Assembly: GCA_023248635.1 (NCBI GenBank)
Contig: JAHFED010000034.1
Location: forward strand, 1-62,390
Length of the DNA: 62,390 bases
Direction: 5' to 3'
DNA from: Myxococcales bacterium
GTDB lineage: Bacteria > Myxococcota > UBA727 > VGSZ01
Shown: positions 37,568-47,064 of the stretch, piece by piece
How the letters are laid out: every line of letters begins with the position of its first letter
How positions within the stretch are numbered: the stretch's first letter is position 1
The notes under the pieces: generated by a model
Told to the model about the DNA's origin: nothing
Databases searched by the model: none
Seen by the model: only the letters and a program-made list of their open reading frames with translations
Translations under genes and position numbers: made by a program

Positions 37568-39637
37568 ATGCGACAGTCCATTTGCGTGCTGTGGGTCGTG
37601 CTGGGTTTGGGAGCGGGCTGCGGCCCAGGGCCCGCGCCCCAGGTCATCGACGGCGTCGCCGACTTGCGCTCGTGGGACTTCGATCGCAACGGCCCCATTG
37701 CTGTGGCGGGCAGCTGGGAGCTCGCCTACGGGCAGCTGCTGGTGGATGACGGCCACCCGCTGGCGCCAACGCCCGACCGGTTGGAGGTCCCCGGGAATTG
37801 GGGAGGGGAAACGAGCTCTGGCCCAGCGTCGGCGATGGGCTTTGGCACCCTTCGCGTGCGCGTGCTGCTCCCCAGCAGCGGACCCTTCTCGGTCTACCTG
37901 ACCCATGCCGACACCGCCTACACGCTGCATGCTCTCGACGCGCGCAGCAGCGTTCCCTTGCGGCTGATGTCTGCCGGCGTGGTGGCGCGCGACGCAGCCC
38001 ACAGCGTGCCCAGCGCGGTCCCAGCCATGGTCCAGCTGCCGACGTCGACGGAGCTAACGCTGTTGTTGCAGATCAGCAATTTCGAATACCCAAAGGGCGG
38101 CGCCGGCGGGACCTTGCGCCTGGGGCGATCCCCCCAGATGCAGCGCGAGCGCAACGAGGCCCGCCAACGGGAGTTCGCCATCATCGGGGCGCTGGTGATT
38201 GTGGGGCTCTACCACTTGGCCTTGTTCCTCTTGCGCCCCTCCGATCGCGCGCCCCTGTGGTTCGCCGTCTTTTGTTTTTCGATCGCGCTGCGCAACACCG
38301 AGCGGGGCTTTTTTCTGCCCGAGCTGTTGCCCGAGTGGGATTGGTGGCTGAGTGCAAAGCGCATCGAATTTGCCACTCTTGATCTCGCCGTACCAATGTT
38401 CTGTCTCTACAGTAAAAATGTGCTTCCTCGCTTCATCCAAGACGCTTTTATTCGCGGCATCGTGATGATAAATGTGTGCTTTGCGATCGTGGTCGTTGTA
38501 ACGCCAGCCGCGGTTTTTGCCTGGACAGCAGTTCCACTGGAGATTACCAGTCTCGGCGGCATTGCATGGCTGCTTTTGATGTTTGTCAGGGCCAGTATCA
38601 TACCTAAGGCATGGGATGCACGCGTAATTCTTCTCGGCATGATAATCATTGCGATCGGGGCCGTAAATGATACCCTGGTAAGTTACTTCGTGCTGTCGAC
38701 GCCCTTTCTGTTGGGCGCGGCACTGGCCTGCTTCGTCTTGTGCCAGGCGGTGGTGCTGGCGATGGGTGCTGCCCGCGCCCGCCACACCGCCGAGGAGCTG
38801 GCAGTACGACTGCTCCACCTCGACAAGCTGAAAAACGAGTTCCTCGCCAACACTTCTCATGAGCTGCGAACGCCCCTGAACGCCATCATCAACATTCCCC
38901 ACGCCTTGCTCGCGGAGATCGAGGAGCGATCGGTGCTCGTCTGCCAGAGCTGCGGTGCGTTGTACGAGGTCGACGACGACAGCGATCCCAAAATGGCCTG
39001 CGGCGAATGCCAGCGAACCACCCTGGTCGTCGAGCGCCGGCGCTTCCCTCCCGACGACGCTGACGCCATGGCCCGTCACCTGGGGTCGATCATCGGCTCG
39101 GGCCAGCACCTGTTGGGGCTGGTCAACGACATCCTGGATCACAGCAAGCTCGCGGCGGGGCGCTTCCAGATCACGCGCGTTCCGACGGCGGTCGACGACG
39201 TTGTCACCCAGGCGGTGCAAAGCATGGCTGCCCTCGCCCGCGTGGGCGGAGTCGAGCTGATCTCGACGGTTGCGCCGGCGCTGCGGGTCGATGGTGATCA
39301 GCAGCGCATGGTGCAGGTGCTCGTCAACTTGATCGCCAACGCCGTGAAGTTCTCTCCGCGCGGCGGCACCGTCGAGGTCGTCGCCGCCGTCGATGGTGCC
39401 TTTGTGTTGCTGCAGGTGATCGATCACGGCATCGGCATTTCCCCCGAGCACCACGAGATGATTTTCGATTCGTTTCAGCAGGTCGAGGGCGGCCATACCC
39501 GTTCCCACGGGGGGACCGGCCTCGGGCTGGCCATCGTTCGCCAGCTCGTCGAGCTGCACGATGGGACCGTCGGGGTCCGCAGCGCCCTCGGCGCCGGCGC
39601 CACCTTTGAGGTTCGCTTGCCCGCCCTCCTCCCTTGA
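37568..39637 (+). CDS. Hybrid-free 7TM-DISM sensor histidine kinase with inserted zinc ribbon
   Basis: A 689-aa protein. The N-terminal lipoprotein-like signal (GLGAGC) precedes a 7TMR-DISM extracellular domain, seven membrane segments (about residues 205-410) and the kinase core. The H box is NTSHELRTP (His431). Between the two DHp helices there is an extra Cys4 motif: C459-x2-C462, then C478-x2-C481 (SCGALYEVDDDS, then ACGEC), a zinc-ribbon-like insertion. The second DHp helix continues GQHLLGLVNDILDHSKLAAG. The ATPase domain has NAVKFSPRGG, DHGIGISPE and GTGLGLAIV. No response regulator is adjacent. An AT-rich-codon patch covers the transmembrane region (38365-38700). Confidence 0.85.
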   Translation: MRQSICVLWVVLGLGAGCGPGPAPQVIDGVADLRSWDFDRNGPIAVAGSWELAYGQLLVDDGHPLAPTPDRLEVPGNWGGETSSGPASAMGFGTLRVRVLLPSSGPFSVYLTHADTAYTLHALDARSSVPLRLMSAGVVARDAAHSVPSAVPAMVQLPTSTELTLLLQISNFEYPKGGAGGTLRLGRSPQMQRERNEARQREFAIIGALVIVGLYHLALFLLRPSDRAPLWFAVFCFSIALRNTERGFFLPELLPEWDWWLSAKRIEFATLDLAVPMFCLYSKNVLPRFIQDAFIRGIVMINVCFAIVVVVTPAAVFAWTAVPLEITSLGGIAWLLLMFVRASIIPKAWDARVILLGMIIIAIGAVNDTLVSYFVLSTPFLLGAALACFVLCQAVVLAMGAARARHTAEELAVRLLHLDKLKNEFLANTSHELRTPLNAIINIPHALLAEIEERSVLVCQSCGALYEVDDDSDPKMACGECQRTTLVVERRRFPPDDADAMARHLGSIIGSGQHLLGLVNDILDHSKLAAGRFQITRVPTAVDDVVTQAVQSMAALARVGGVELISTVAPALRVDGDQQRMVQVLVNLIANAVKFSPRGGTVEVVAAVDGAFVLLQVIDHGIGISPEHHEMIFDSFQQVEGGHTRSHGGTGLGLAIVRQLVELHDGTVGVRSALGAGATFEVRLPALLP

Positions 39638-39739
39638 ACCCGTGAGCCGGCCGCGACGAGGTGGGGTCCTCGCCCGGACTTCGGGCGCGCCAGCGCCTCC
39701 AGCTTGAGAGCCGTCGTCGTCGTGTGCGACGGTGGGAAC

Positions 39740-41905
39740 ATGTGCTGGGTCATCGTTGTCGTCGCTGCCGCCGTCGCTGCCGACGCGAGCCCGGGCATGC
39801 CCGGGTTCGACGCAGCACTCGAGCAGGTGGTGTTCGACGGGCACGCCGCCGACGCCGCCCACCAAGCGGAAAGCACCGTGGGTGTGCGCGGTGACTTCGC
39901 CATCGTCGACGCTGGTGTTGCAGGCGCTGGTCCGGGGCTCGTCGTGCGCGCGCCCTCGGCGTGGGGCGAGACGTCCTTGCTCTTCAATGCTCCCTTTGGC
40001 GACGGCCTGGTGCGCGCGCGCTTTCGCGTGGGCGACAACCTCGATCACGCCCTGGTCTTTCGCGCGCGCCTCGAATCAGCCGCCGACGCCAGCGCCGAAG
40101 TCGACGGCGGCTACGGCTTGACCCTCGAGCACGGCCTCGCGCGCCTGGTACGTTGGGAGCACCGCATCCCCCGCTTCTTGGGGAGCGAACAGAAGCTCGA
40201 GCCCGTACCCAAAGCCGGTGACGTCGTCGAGGTCGTCGTCACCGCCGGGGGTCCCTGGTTGCAGGCCACGGTGTTCGCCGGCGCCACCATGACGCGGCTG
40301 GCCCATCTCGCCGTCGTCGACCGCGGCTTCGACGCCGGCCAAGTCGGCTGGCGCGTGGGACGCAACGATCGCGGGTCGTCTTTGCTCTTTTTGTCCGTGG
40401 CCAACACCAGCCCGCCCGCTGTTCCCAGCGTCCGCGATCTCACCTGGGACGGCGAGGTCAGCGGCGCCGGCGTCGATCGTTTGCTCACCCTCCACGACGT
40501 CGACGTCGACCGCTTGCCCTTGGACCTGCAGAAAAAAGTCACCGTGCGCGAAGGGGGGCTGGCCTTCGTCGCCACCGATCCCATCGGTGTGGAGCGTGTG
40601 CGACGCGCGGGCATCGAGATCGTGGCCCACAAGACGCAGATGCCCTGGCGCCACGTCGACGCCATCTTGCGCACGCGGCTGGGCAAGCCGCCGACCAAGA
40701 CCTCCGCTGGGTTCCGCGTCGACGAGAGCTACAAAGACGAGACCATGGTCGCCGATCTGCTGACGGCCTACGCCGAACGCTTTCCGAAGATCACGCGCCT
40801 GGTGGAGCTGGGTCGCTCCGGAGAGGGACGCCGCATCCTCGCGCTGGTGATCTCGAAGAATGCCAACGAAGCGCCGATCCCCGGTGTGCGCGACACGGTC
40901 GTCCACCGTCCCGCGGTGCTGCTGGATGCCGCCCACCACGGTGGCGAGCTGCTCTCACCGGAGTTCGTGCTCGACGCGATCCAGCAGCTGACCGAGCGCT
41001 ACGGCCGCGACAAAGACATCACCCACTTTGTCGACGGTGCCGCCATCTGGTGCGTGCCTATGGTCAACGTCGACGGCAACCACCGCTACATCTGGGAGAC
41101 CCGCGACTACGACCGAAAGAACGCCCGCGACGTCGACGGCAACGGCCGCGTCGATGGCTGGGACGGCGTCGACCTCTATCGCAACTACCTGAGCGGCTGG
41201 GGGGGGCTGGGCGAGATCGGCTCGCGCAGTTGGCCCTACCACTACCGCTACCGCGGTCCCGAACCGGGCTCGGAGCCCGAGATCCAGGCCATGATCAGCT
41301 TGGCGGCGCGCGAGCATTTCGTCGCATCCATTGACTATCATACGAACGCCACGAAAATTCTTGTGCCATACACAGATCCATCAATGGAGAATCCGGATGT
41401 CAACGAAGGCTGGGTGATTGCCGAGGAGATTGCGGCGACGTTGCCGATTCAGGTTAACAAAAAAATGTATGAAGTCGCGCGAAATTTATACCCAGTAGAT
41501 GGCACGGCTCAGGATTATTTCCGCTCCACCTTCGGCACCGTGGCCTTGCTGGTCGAGGGCCCGCAGAACAACCCCTTGCCCTACGATCGCACGCGCAACG
41601 CCAACGTCATCCCGGGCCGCGGCATCTGGCAGGGCTTGTTGCGCCGCGTGATCGAGGGACCCTCGATCCGCGGGACCGTCGTCGACGCCGCCGGCAGCCC
41701 CATCGAAGCCAACGTCATCGTGTCCGAGCAGGCTCCCAAGCGCGGTGAGCAGTGGACGGCCCGGCCCCGCGATGGCTTTTTCCAACGGCTGGTGCCCGCG
41801 CCCGGCCGCTACACGCTGATCGTGAAATCAGCGGGCAACAAAGACGTGATCAAGAACGTCGACGTCGGCGCCGGCCCCCTGCGCGTGGATGTGGTGATCC
41901 GCTGA
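39740..41905 (+). CDS. M14-family zinc carboxypeptidase with N-terminal domain
   Basis: The ATG at 39740 follows GGTGGGA and gives 721 aa; a frame open from 39704 is less likely. A Sec signal (VIVVVAAAVAADAS) is followed by a ~200-residue beta domain like carbohydrate- or lectin-type sandwiches. The M14 catalytic domain has the zinc motif HHGGELLSPE (H-x2-E), the third ligand His in SIDYHTNATK and the general-base Glu in ALLVEGPQN. A small C-terminal beta domain resembling a carboxypeptidase regulatory domain (IRGTVVDAAGSPIEANVIV) ends it. It is an exported carboxypeptidase; an AT-rich-codon patch lies at 41325-41520. Confidence 0.85.
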   Translation: MCWVIVVVAAAVAADASPGMPGFDAALEQVVFDGHAADAAHQAESTVGVRGDFAIVDAGVAGAGPGLVVRAPSAWGETSLLFNAPFGDGLVRARFRVGDNLDHALVFRARLESAADASAEVDGGYGLTLEHGLARLVRWEHRIPRFLGSEQKLEPVPKAGDVVEVVVTAGGPWLQATVFAGATMTRLAHLAVVDRGFDAGQVGWRVGRNDRGSSLLFLSVANTSPPAVPSVRDLTWDGEVSGAGVDRLLTLHDVDVDRLPLDLQKKVTVREGGLAFVATDPIGVERVRRAGIEIVAHKTQMPWRHVDAILRTRLGKPPTKTSAGFRVDESYKDETMVADLLTAYAERFPKITRLVELGRSGEGRRILALVISKNANEAPIPGVRDTVVHRPAVLLDAAHHGGELLSPEFVLDAIQQLTERYGRDKDITHFVDGAAIWCVPMVNVDGNHRYIWETRDYDRKNARDVDGNGRVDGWDGVDLYRNYLSGWGGLGEIGSRSWPYHYRYRGPEPGSEPEIQAMISLAAREHFVASIDYHTNATKILVPYTDPSMENPDVNEGWVIAEEIAATLPIQVNKKMYEVARNLYPVDGTAQDYFRSTFGTVALLVEGPQNNPLPYDRTRNANVIPGRGIWQGLLRRVIEGPSIRGTVVDAAGSPIEANVIVSEQAPKRGEQWTARPRDGFFQRLVPAPGRYTLIVKSAGNKDVIKNVDVGAGPLRVDVVIR

Positions 41906-41930
41906 GCCACCCACCCCCACCCGCGCGTGG

Positions 41931-41946
41931 TCCCCTCTCGAGGGGA
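41931..41946. terminator. Convergent terminator hairpin
   Basis: TCCCCT (41931-41936) pairs with AGGGGA (41941-41946) around a CTCG loop, between two convergent genes. There is no T tract, but the position fits a bidirectional terminator. Confidence 0.4.
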
Positions 41947-41965
41947 TCGTGGACAACGCGATTCG

Positions 41966-43258
41966 TCACAGCGGTGTGAAGGTGCAGGCCTCGCGGAGCA
42001 AACGTCCCAGGCCGTGCAGCATCGCCACGCCGTCGGCGGTCAGGGGCGGAGCGAAGGCGTCGCGCTGGGTCCGCAGCAGCTCTTCGACGGTCAGCGACAG
42101 ACTCTTGCGCCCGTTGCCGCGGATGCCTTCGACGACGCCGAGCAAGACATGGCGGACCGGACCCTGGCGGGCCATGGCTTCGTCGAGCGAAGTCTTCGTC
42201 ATCGGCAAGGGCCGGGCGCCGAGGTGCGCGAGCACGAACAAGACCGGGCCCTGGTGCCGCCACAGGTCCATGAGGGAGCGCAGGCTGCGCTTGGTGCCGC
42301 GCATCTGCTCGAATGCCCCGGCGAGCACCGACAAAGCCACCAACAACGAGGGCAAGGCCCGCCGCGCCGGCATGAGCCCATCGCTGCCGCAAGGTGTGAG
42401 CCGGAGGGTGCCGGTCAGCGCAACCAGCTCGCGCACGCCCTCCGGCGACAAGGACTCAGTGACGGCGAGAAAGCGGCGGATGTCGTGTTCCATGACCGCC
42501 ATGGCTGAGGGGCGGCTTTCGGCGCCGCTCAACGCGCAGGTGAGCTGGTGCTGGAGATCGGCGAAGGCCCCATACCCTGGTTCGCCGGGCGGGCGGGATG
42601 GGTCGGTTGGCACCGACGACGCCAGCATCTCGGCGGCTTCGTCGACGATGTGACGTTCCAGGGGCACGGCCTCATCCCAGGGCAGGTCGGGGGGAGCTGG
42701 CAAGGTGGGATGCCCGGCGCGCGGTACCTGCGTCTCTTTGAGCTCCCAGGTCAGCGCATCGTGGGAAGAAAGCTCCGACGACGACGACGTCAGCGTGACC
42801 GGGCACAGGAAATCGGGCAAGACCGCCAGCGCTTCGCCGACGCTGACGATGGTGGAGAAGGGAAAGAGGCGGCAGCCGCTGGGTTTGGCATCGCGCCCGA
42901 GCACGTGCTCGAGCCGACACCGCTGCTTGCGATCGAGGAACCAGCACTTGTCGCGGGGCGGCAGGAGCGAGAGCAGAGGACCACCGCGAAACCCAGGGCT
43001 GGCAAACAGGGTCGCCCGCGGTTGGGCCTGCTGAATGGTGACGAGCTCTCGCGAGCGCCCGATGCCGAGGGGCTGTCCTTTGCAGCAGGGGGCGTCGCAG
43101 GTCGCGCATTCGTAGGTCAGGGACCCCGAAACAAAGGGGAAGAACACGGGCCGGCCTTGCACCAGGTGCACGAGGGCTCGGGTGCTCACGACCCCCTCAC
43201 TGGCGCGGTTCAGCCTGGGGCCGACCGGCGGCCATTGCAGTTTGTCGTCGTGGATCAT
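41966..43258 (-). CDS. Cys-cluster (YkgJ-like) protein coupled to sigma-54 activator
   Basis: A 430-aa protein. The N-terminus has the CxxCxxxCC pattern ([13 protein letters not shown]) and a downstream [14 protein letters not shown], then GCRLFPF, as in YkgJ/FliB-type Fe-S or zinc-cluster proteins. The C-terminal ~220 residues are helical and not recognised. Its ATG overlaps the stop of the upstream sigma-54 activator (ATGA), so the two are one operon. It may be a metal-cluster modifier enzyme, or a sensor for the activator. The enzymatic role is unknown. Confidence 0.6.
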   Translation of the reverse strand: MIHDDKLQWPPVGPRLNRASEGVVSTRALVHLVQGRPVFFPFVSGSLTYECATCDAPCCKGQPLGIGRSRELVTIQQAQPRATLFASPGFRGGPLLSLLPPRDKCWFLDRKQRCRLEHVLGRDAKPSGCRLFPFSTIVSVGEALAVLPDFLCPVTLTSSSSELSSHDALTWELKETQVPRAGHPTLPAPPDLPWDEAVPLERHIVDEAAEMLASSVPTDPSRPPGEPGYGAFADLQHQLTCALSGAESRPSAMAVMEHDIRRFLAVTESLSPEGVRELVALTGTLRLTPCGSDGLMPARRALPSLLVALSVLAGAFEQMRGTKRSLRSLMDLWRHQGPVLFVLAHLGARPLPMTKTSLDEAMARQGPVRHVLLGVVEGIRGNGRKSLSLTVEELLRTQRDAFAPPLTADGVAMLHGLGRLLREACTFTPL

Positions 43259-44793
43259 GGGTCTTTGGCGTCGGGCCGGCCCTTGAGATCGAGGTGGTGC
43301 TTCTTCGCCAAGGTGTAGAGGTGCTTGCGATCGATGCCGGCGGCGCGGGCCATCGCTGAGGCATTGCCATCGGAATGGGCCACCAGCCGTCGAAAGTAGG
43401 CGGCTTCGAAGCGCTCGAGCAGCTGCTCTTTGGCTTCCTTGAACGGCAGGGTGCAGTCGGCCTCGAGGGGGACCCGGCTGTCGTTGGCGCCGCCGGCACC
43501 GCGGAAGGACAGCGGCTGCGTCGGCGTGTCTGGCGGCAGCGCGAGTGAGGGCAGAGTTGGTGTTGGCGAAGCGCTCGTCGGCGGAAAGGACGGCGTCGCG
43601 GGGAACAACGACGACGTCAGCATCTCGTTGGGATCGCTGTCGAGGGTCACCGCCCGTTCGACGACGTTGCGCAGCTCGCGCACATTGCCGGGGAAGGGGT
43701 GGTTCATCAGCCTGTCGAACACCGCGGGGCCAAAGCGGGCGAGCAGACGGTCGCCGCCGCCGGCCACCAGGGTGGGTGAACGGGCGAAGGCGGTGGCGAG
43801 CAGGGGGATGTCCTCTTTGCGCTCGCGCAGGGAGGGCAGGGGCAGGGTGAAGACCGCCAGCCGAAAGTAGAGGTCTTCGCGGAAGCGCTTCTCCTGTACC
43901 TCTCGCCAGAGATCGAAGCGCGAGGCGGCGATGATGCGCACGTCGAGCTTGAGGGCCGCGTTGCCGCCGACGCGTCTCACCTCGCGCTCTTCCAACACGC
44001 GCAAGAGGCGGGGTTGCAGATCGAGCCGCAGGTCGACGAGCTCGTCGACGAAGAGTGTGCCGCCCTGGGCGCGCTCGAGGGCACCTTGCCGCATGCGATC
44101 GGCGCCGGTGAACGCCCCCTTCTCGTGTCCAAAGAGCTCGCTTTCGATCAAGTTCTCGGCGATGGCGCCACAGTCGACGGTGACGAAAGGACCGTTCTTT
44201 CGCGACGATGACTCGTGGATGGCCTGGGCCACGGCGCTCTTGCCGGTGCCGGTCTCGCCAAAGATGACGACGGTGGCTTCGGTCTTGGCCACCCTTTCGA
44301 GCAGGGTGAAGATCTGGCGCATGCGCACGCTGCGGCCTACCAGCGAGCCAAAGCGCTCCGTCGTCGCCGGCGCCAGATCGAGGGGCTTGAACACCGGCTC
44401 GAAGCGCAGTTGGGCCTGGCCGGCGCGCAACACGGTGCCCGGGCGCAGCCAGGCCTCCTTGATGCGAAATTCTGTGCCTTGCAGGCGGCCGGACGAGTGA
44501 TCGATCCAGGTGCCGTTGGTGCTGCCCAGGTCGCGGATGACGACGGCGCCGTCGTCGCTCTCGATGCTGAAATGGGTGCGGCTGACGGTGGGCTCGCTCA
44601 GCACCAGATCGCATTCCTCACCCTTGCCGACGACGAAGGGGAGCTTGGCGACGTCGACGACGCGGCCCACCTCGGGCCCGCTCAGCACGACCAGCTGCGA
44701 GCGGCGCTCGGTAAAGCCCAGATCGCGCACCACCGAGATGAGGTCGGGGTGAACCTGGGTCTTGGGCTGGGCAGAAAAGGGCTCCGAGGGCAC
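43255..44793 (-). CDS. FHA-domain sigma-54-dependent transcriptional activator
   Basis: The first plausible in-frame start is the GTG at 44793 (512 aa); the frame stays open through the upstream repeat array, but I reject that as coding. Residues ~40-130 are an FHA domain ([20 protein letters not shown]). The AAA+ domain has Walker A GETGTGKS, the sigma-54 contact GAFTGA, Walker B GTLFVDEL and the R finger region in FREDLYFRL. The C-terminus has a Fis-type HTH ([20 protein letters not shown]). It activates sigma-54 promoters when its FHA domain binds a phosphothreonine partner, as in the known myxobacterial activators. The next gene is co-translated. Confidence 0.88.
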   Translation of the reverse strand: MPSEPFSAQPKTQVHPDLISVVRDLGFTERRSQLVVLSGPEVGRVVDVAKLPFVVGKGEECDLVLSEPTVSRTHFSIESDDGAVVIRDLGSTNGTWIDHSSGRLQGTEFRIKEAWLRPGTVLRAGQAQLRFEPVFKPLDLAPATTERFGSLVGRSVRMRQIFTLLERVAKTEATVVIFGETGTGKSAVAQAIHESSSRKNGPFVTVDCGAIAENLIESELFGHEKGAFTGADRMRQGALERAQGGTLFVDELVDLRLDLQPRLLRVLEEREVRRVGGNAALKLDVRIIAASRFDLWREVQEKRFREDLYFRLAVFTLPLPSLRERKEDIPLLATAFARSPTLVAGGGDRLLARFGPAVFDRLMNHPFPGNVRELRNVVERAVTLDSDPNEMLTSSLFPATPSFPPTSASPTPTLPSLALPPDTPTQPLSFRGAGGANDSRVPLEADCTLPFKEAKEQLLERFEAAYFRRLVAHSDGNASAMARAAGIDRKHLYTLAKKHHLDLKGRPDAKDP

Positions 44794-44900
44794 GGAGCAA
44801 GCTACCCACTTTCCGCCTGGCAGGCGACGCGAGGGGGGCTTCTCTGTGACTGCCCGCTTCCGCGTCAGCGAGGAGGCACCCGCAGCGACCAGGGAACGGC

Positions 44901-45247
44901 ATCCAAGGGCGCTGCGGCCTCCGGCCCCCAAGCTGCATCCTCCGGCCTGCGCGCCGAATCCACTGGCGCTCCGGCCTCCGCCCCCAAGCTGCATCCTCCA
45001 GCCTGAGCGCGCCGAATCCACTGGCGCTCCGGCCTCCGGCCCCAAGCTGCATCCTGCGGCCTGAGCGCCGGATCCACTGGCGCTGCGGCCTCCGGCCCCC
45101 AAGCTGCATCCTGCGGCCTGCGCGCCGAATCCACTGGCGCTCCGGCCTCCGCCCCCCAAGCTGCATCTTGCGGCCTGCGCGCCGAATCCACTGGCGCTCC
45201 GGCCTCCGCCCCCAAGCTGCATCTTGCGGCTGCGCGCCGAGTCCATC
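44901..45247 (-). repeat. 56-58-bp tandem direct-repeat array (six units)
   Basis: The anchor AGCTGCAT occurs at 44931, 44987, 45045, 45102, 45159 and 45215, spacings of 56-58 bp. Each unit carries GAATCCACTGGCGCTCCGG, then a GGCC-rich stretch and the anchor. The spacing is not constant and not always a multiple of three, which argues against coding, although one minus-strand frame stays open. The array fills much of the 44794-45329 gap between the activator and the lipoprotein gene, a position typical of enhancer or operator arrays. The remainder of the gap shows only the RBS region of the lipoprotein. Confidence 0.8.
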
Positions 45248-45329
45248 CGGTCATCGACGTCGTCGGGCGACGGGCCCAGCTTTCGGCTACGGTGCGCACG
45301 CGGCCCGTGTGGCCCGGAGGAATCACATC

Positions 45330-46490
45330 ATGACGTGGAAATCTCAGGTGCTCGGACTCTTGTTGTTGCCCCTCGCTCTCCCTCTGGGGGCCGCGAATTG
45401 CCTCACCATCCAGGCCGAAGGCGAAGGCGAAGAGGGCGAAGGAGAAGAGGGCGAAGGAGAAGAGGGCGAAGGAGAAGAAGGCGAGGGCGAAGGCGATCCC
45501 AGCGCCGCGGAATTGGCCGACGCCTTCTCGACCTTCCTGAGCGAGTGCGACGACGCCAACCCCTTCAGCGCCCTCTTGCGCATCGAGCCGGCCCTCTTTG
45601 CCAACAACTTCGACACCGAGGAGATCCGCGACCACCTCGACCAACTCTTCGCCAACCCAGAGATCACGGTGAACGAAGAGGCCTATGCCGCCTGCCTCAC
45701 GGACCTCGAGAGTTGCGCCTCGTCCGCGTTTGATCAGGACTCGGTGTGCAACCGGGTCTTTGAAGGCACCCGCGCCGTCGACGACGGCTGCGCCGACAAG
45801 AACGTGTGCCAGCCCGGTCTGCAGTGCACGTCCAGCACCCTGGAGTGCGGAACCTGCGTGGCGAACCCCGCGCTCGGAGGGAGCTGTCAAGCCGACAACG
45901 GCGCCGAGCTCGACTGCGGCGACAACGTTTGTGATCAGGGGGTGGAGGACACCTGCGTCGCTCGCGACCTCGCCCCGGGCGTGGTGTGTGACTTCGACCC
46001 CGACCGGTGTGCCGAGGGCACCCATTGCAACTTCGCCAACAACGACGACGTGGATCCGACCTGCGTTGCCGAGGCCCCCGCCCCCGAGGTCGACGACCCC
46101 TGCACCGACGACTGCGGCGGCACCTTCAGCGGTCTGGCTTGCGTGGCCGAGCGCTGCGTGCTGGTCACCCCGGTTCAGCCCGACGGGGGCGCGTGCGACT
46201 CAGCGGCTGCCGTCCAAGTCGTGCTCTACTGCGTCAACCAGATCGCCGGGCTGAACGCCTGCATCGACGCCGACGGCGACGGCGACGGCGTTTGCACCGC
46301 CCTCCCCACCAGCGGCCCTTGTGCCGACGGCCGCTGCGCTTCAGGCAACGTTTGCAACGAAGCGGACAATTGCGTGGCGCTGCCCGGGGCTGGCCAGCCC
46401 TGCATTGAGGGCGATTGCGCCGAGGATCTCCAGTGCAACGACCAGGATCGCTGCGAGGATCTGTTCCCCGACCTTGTCTGCCCGGCTTGA
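45330..46490 (+). CDS. Cys-rich (Gly-Glu)-stalk surface protein
   Basis: The ATG at 45330 has CGGAGG nine bases upstream and gives 386 aa. The signal peptide ends LPLGAANC, possibly a lipoprotein site although Asn at -1 is unusual. An acidic EGEGEEGEGEEG stalk follows, then a helical region and a C-terminal half with repeated Cys pairs (CQPGLQCTSSTLECGTC; CAEGTHCNF; CADGRCASGNVC), like other myxobacterial Cys-rich surface proteins. Function unknown. A strong terminator follows the stop. Confidence 0.7.
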   Translation: MTWKSQVLGLLLLPLALPLGAANCLTIQAEGEGEEGEGEEGEGEEGEGEEGEGEGDPSAAELADAFSTFLSECDDANPFSALLRIEPALFANNFDTEEIRDHLDQLFANPEITVNEEAYAACLTDLESCASSAFDQDSVCNRVFEGTRAVDDGCADKNVCQPGLQCTSSTLECGTCVANPALGGSCQADNGAELDCGDNVCDQGVEDTCVARDLAPGVVCDFDPDRCAEGTHCNFANNDDVDPTCVAEAPAPEVDDPCTDDCGGTFSGLACVAERCVLVTPVQPDGGACDSAAAVQVVLYCVNQIAGLNACIDADGDGDGVCTALPTSGPCADGRCASGNVCNEADNCVALPGAGQPCIEGDCAEDLQCNDQDRCEDLFPDLVCPA

Positions 46491-46502
46491 TTTCACCGAC
46501 GC

Positions 46503-46531
46503 CGCCGAAGCGCCCTGTGGGTGCTTCGGCG
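46503..46531 (+). terminator. Rho-independent-like terminator
   Basis: CGCCGAAGC (46503-46511) and GCTTCGGCG (46523-46531) form a perfect 9-bp stem with an 11-nt loop, starting 12 bp after the stop codon of the Cys-rich protein gene and followed by TTTC. Confidence 0.6.
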
Positions 46532-46548
46532 TTTCAGGCGGTGCGCGA

Positions 46549-46984
46549 CTTGAGGTTCAAGACATGCCAGCCAACGCTCAAAGTACTTCCTGCTTTGCGC
46601 CGTTGGCACGGCTCAAAGTGCCGATGTTTGAGCCGTTGGCACGGCTCAAAGTGCCGATGTTTGAGCCGTTGGCACGGCTCAAAGTGCCGATGTTTGAGCC
46701 GTTGGCACGGCTCAAAGTGCTTCCTGCTTTGCGCCGTTGGCACGGCGCAAAGTGCTTCGTTGGCACGGCTCAACGTGCTTCCTGGTTTGCGCCGTTGGCA
46801 CGGCGCAAAGTGCTTCCTGGTTTGCGCCGTTGGCACGGCGCAAAGTGCTTCCTGGTTTGCGCCGTTGGCACGGCGCAAAGTGCTTCCTGGTTTGCGCCGT
46901 TGGCACGGCGCAAAGTGTCGATGGTTTGAGCGGTTGGCACGGCTCAAAGTGCTTCCGGTGTTGCGCCGTTGGCACGCGCAACGG
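46549..46984 (+). repeat. TGGC-loop hairpin array with two interchangeable stem types
   Basis: About a dozen hairpins with loop TGGC. Two stem types alternate: TTTGAGCCGT with its complement, and TTTGCGCCGT with its complement, with linkers GTGCCGATG or GTGCTTCCTGG (units 33-35 bp). The second and third stem bases change together on both arms, so pairing is kept. The first full hairpin is a hybrid with one arm of each type, one unit is a half-copy (near 46759-46775), and the last copies are degenerate. A half-unit of the other repeat family (TTGAGGTTCAAGAC) flanks the left end at 46549. The array fills most of the 46491-47064 gap; 46985-47064 holds only the hyfB leader. Confidence 0.85.
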
Positions 46985-47064
46985 CGGCAGCTGGTTGTTT
47001 TCCGATCGACGTTGACAGCAGCGATGCGGGGTGATGTTGCGGTCCTTGGAAGTAGGGCCGACGC

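Noticed and set aside
44794-45246. Open minus-strand frame extending the sigma-54 activator N-terminus through the repeats
   Set aside because: Repeat units are 56-58 bp, so the reading frame shifts between copies, and the resulting peptide is unrelated to FHA activators. The GTG at 44793 gives a normal start.
46594-46984. TTGGCACGG in the repeat array looks like a sigma-54 -24 box
   Set aside because: The distance from the GG to the next GC is three bases too long for a -24/-12 promoter, and the motif repeats in every unit as part of the hairpin.
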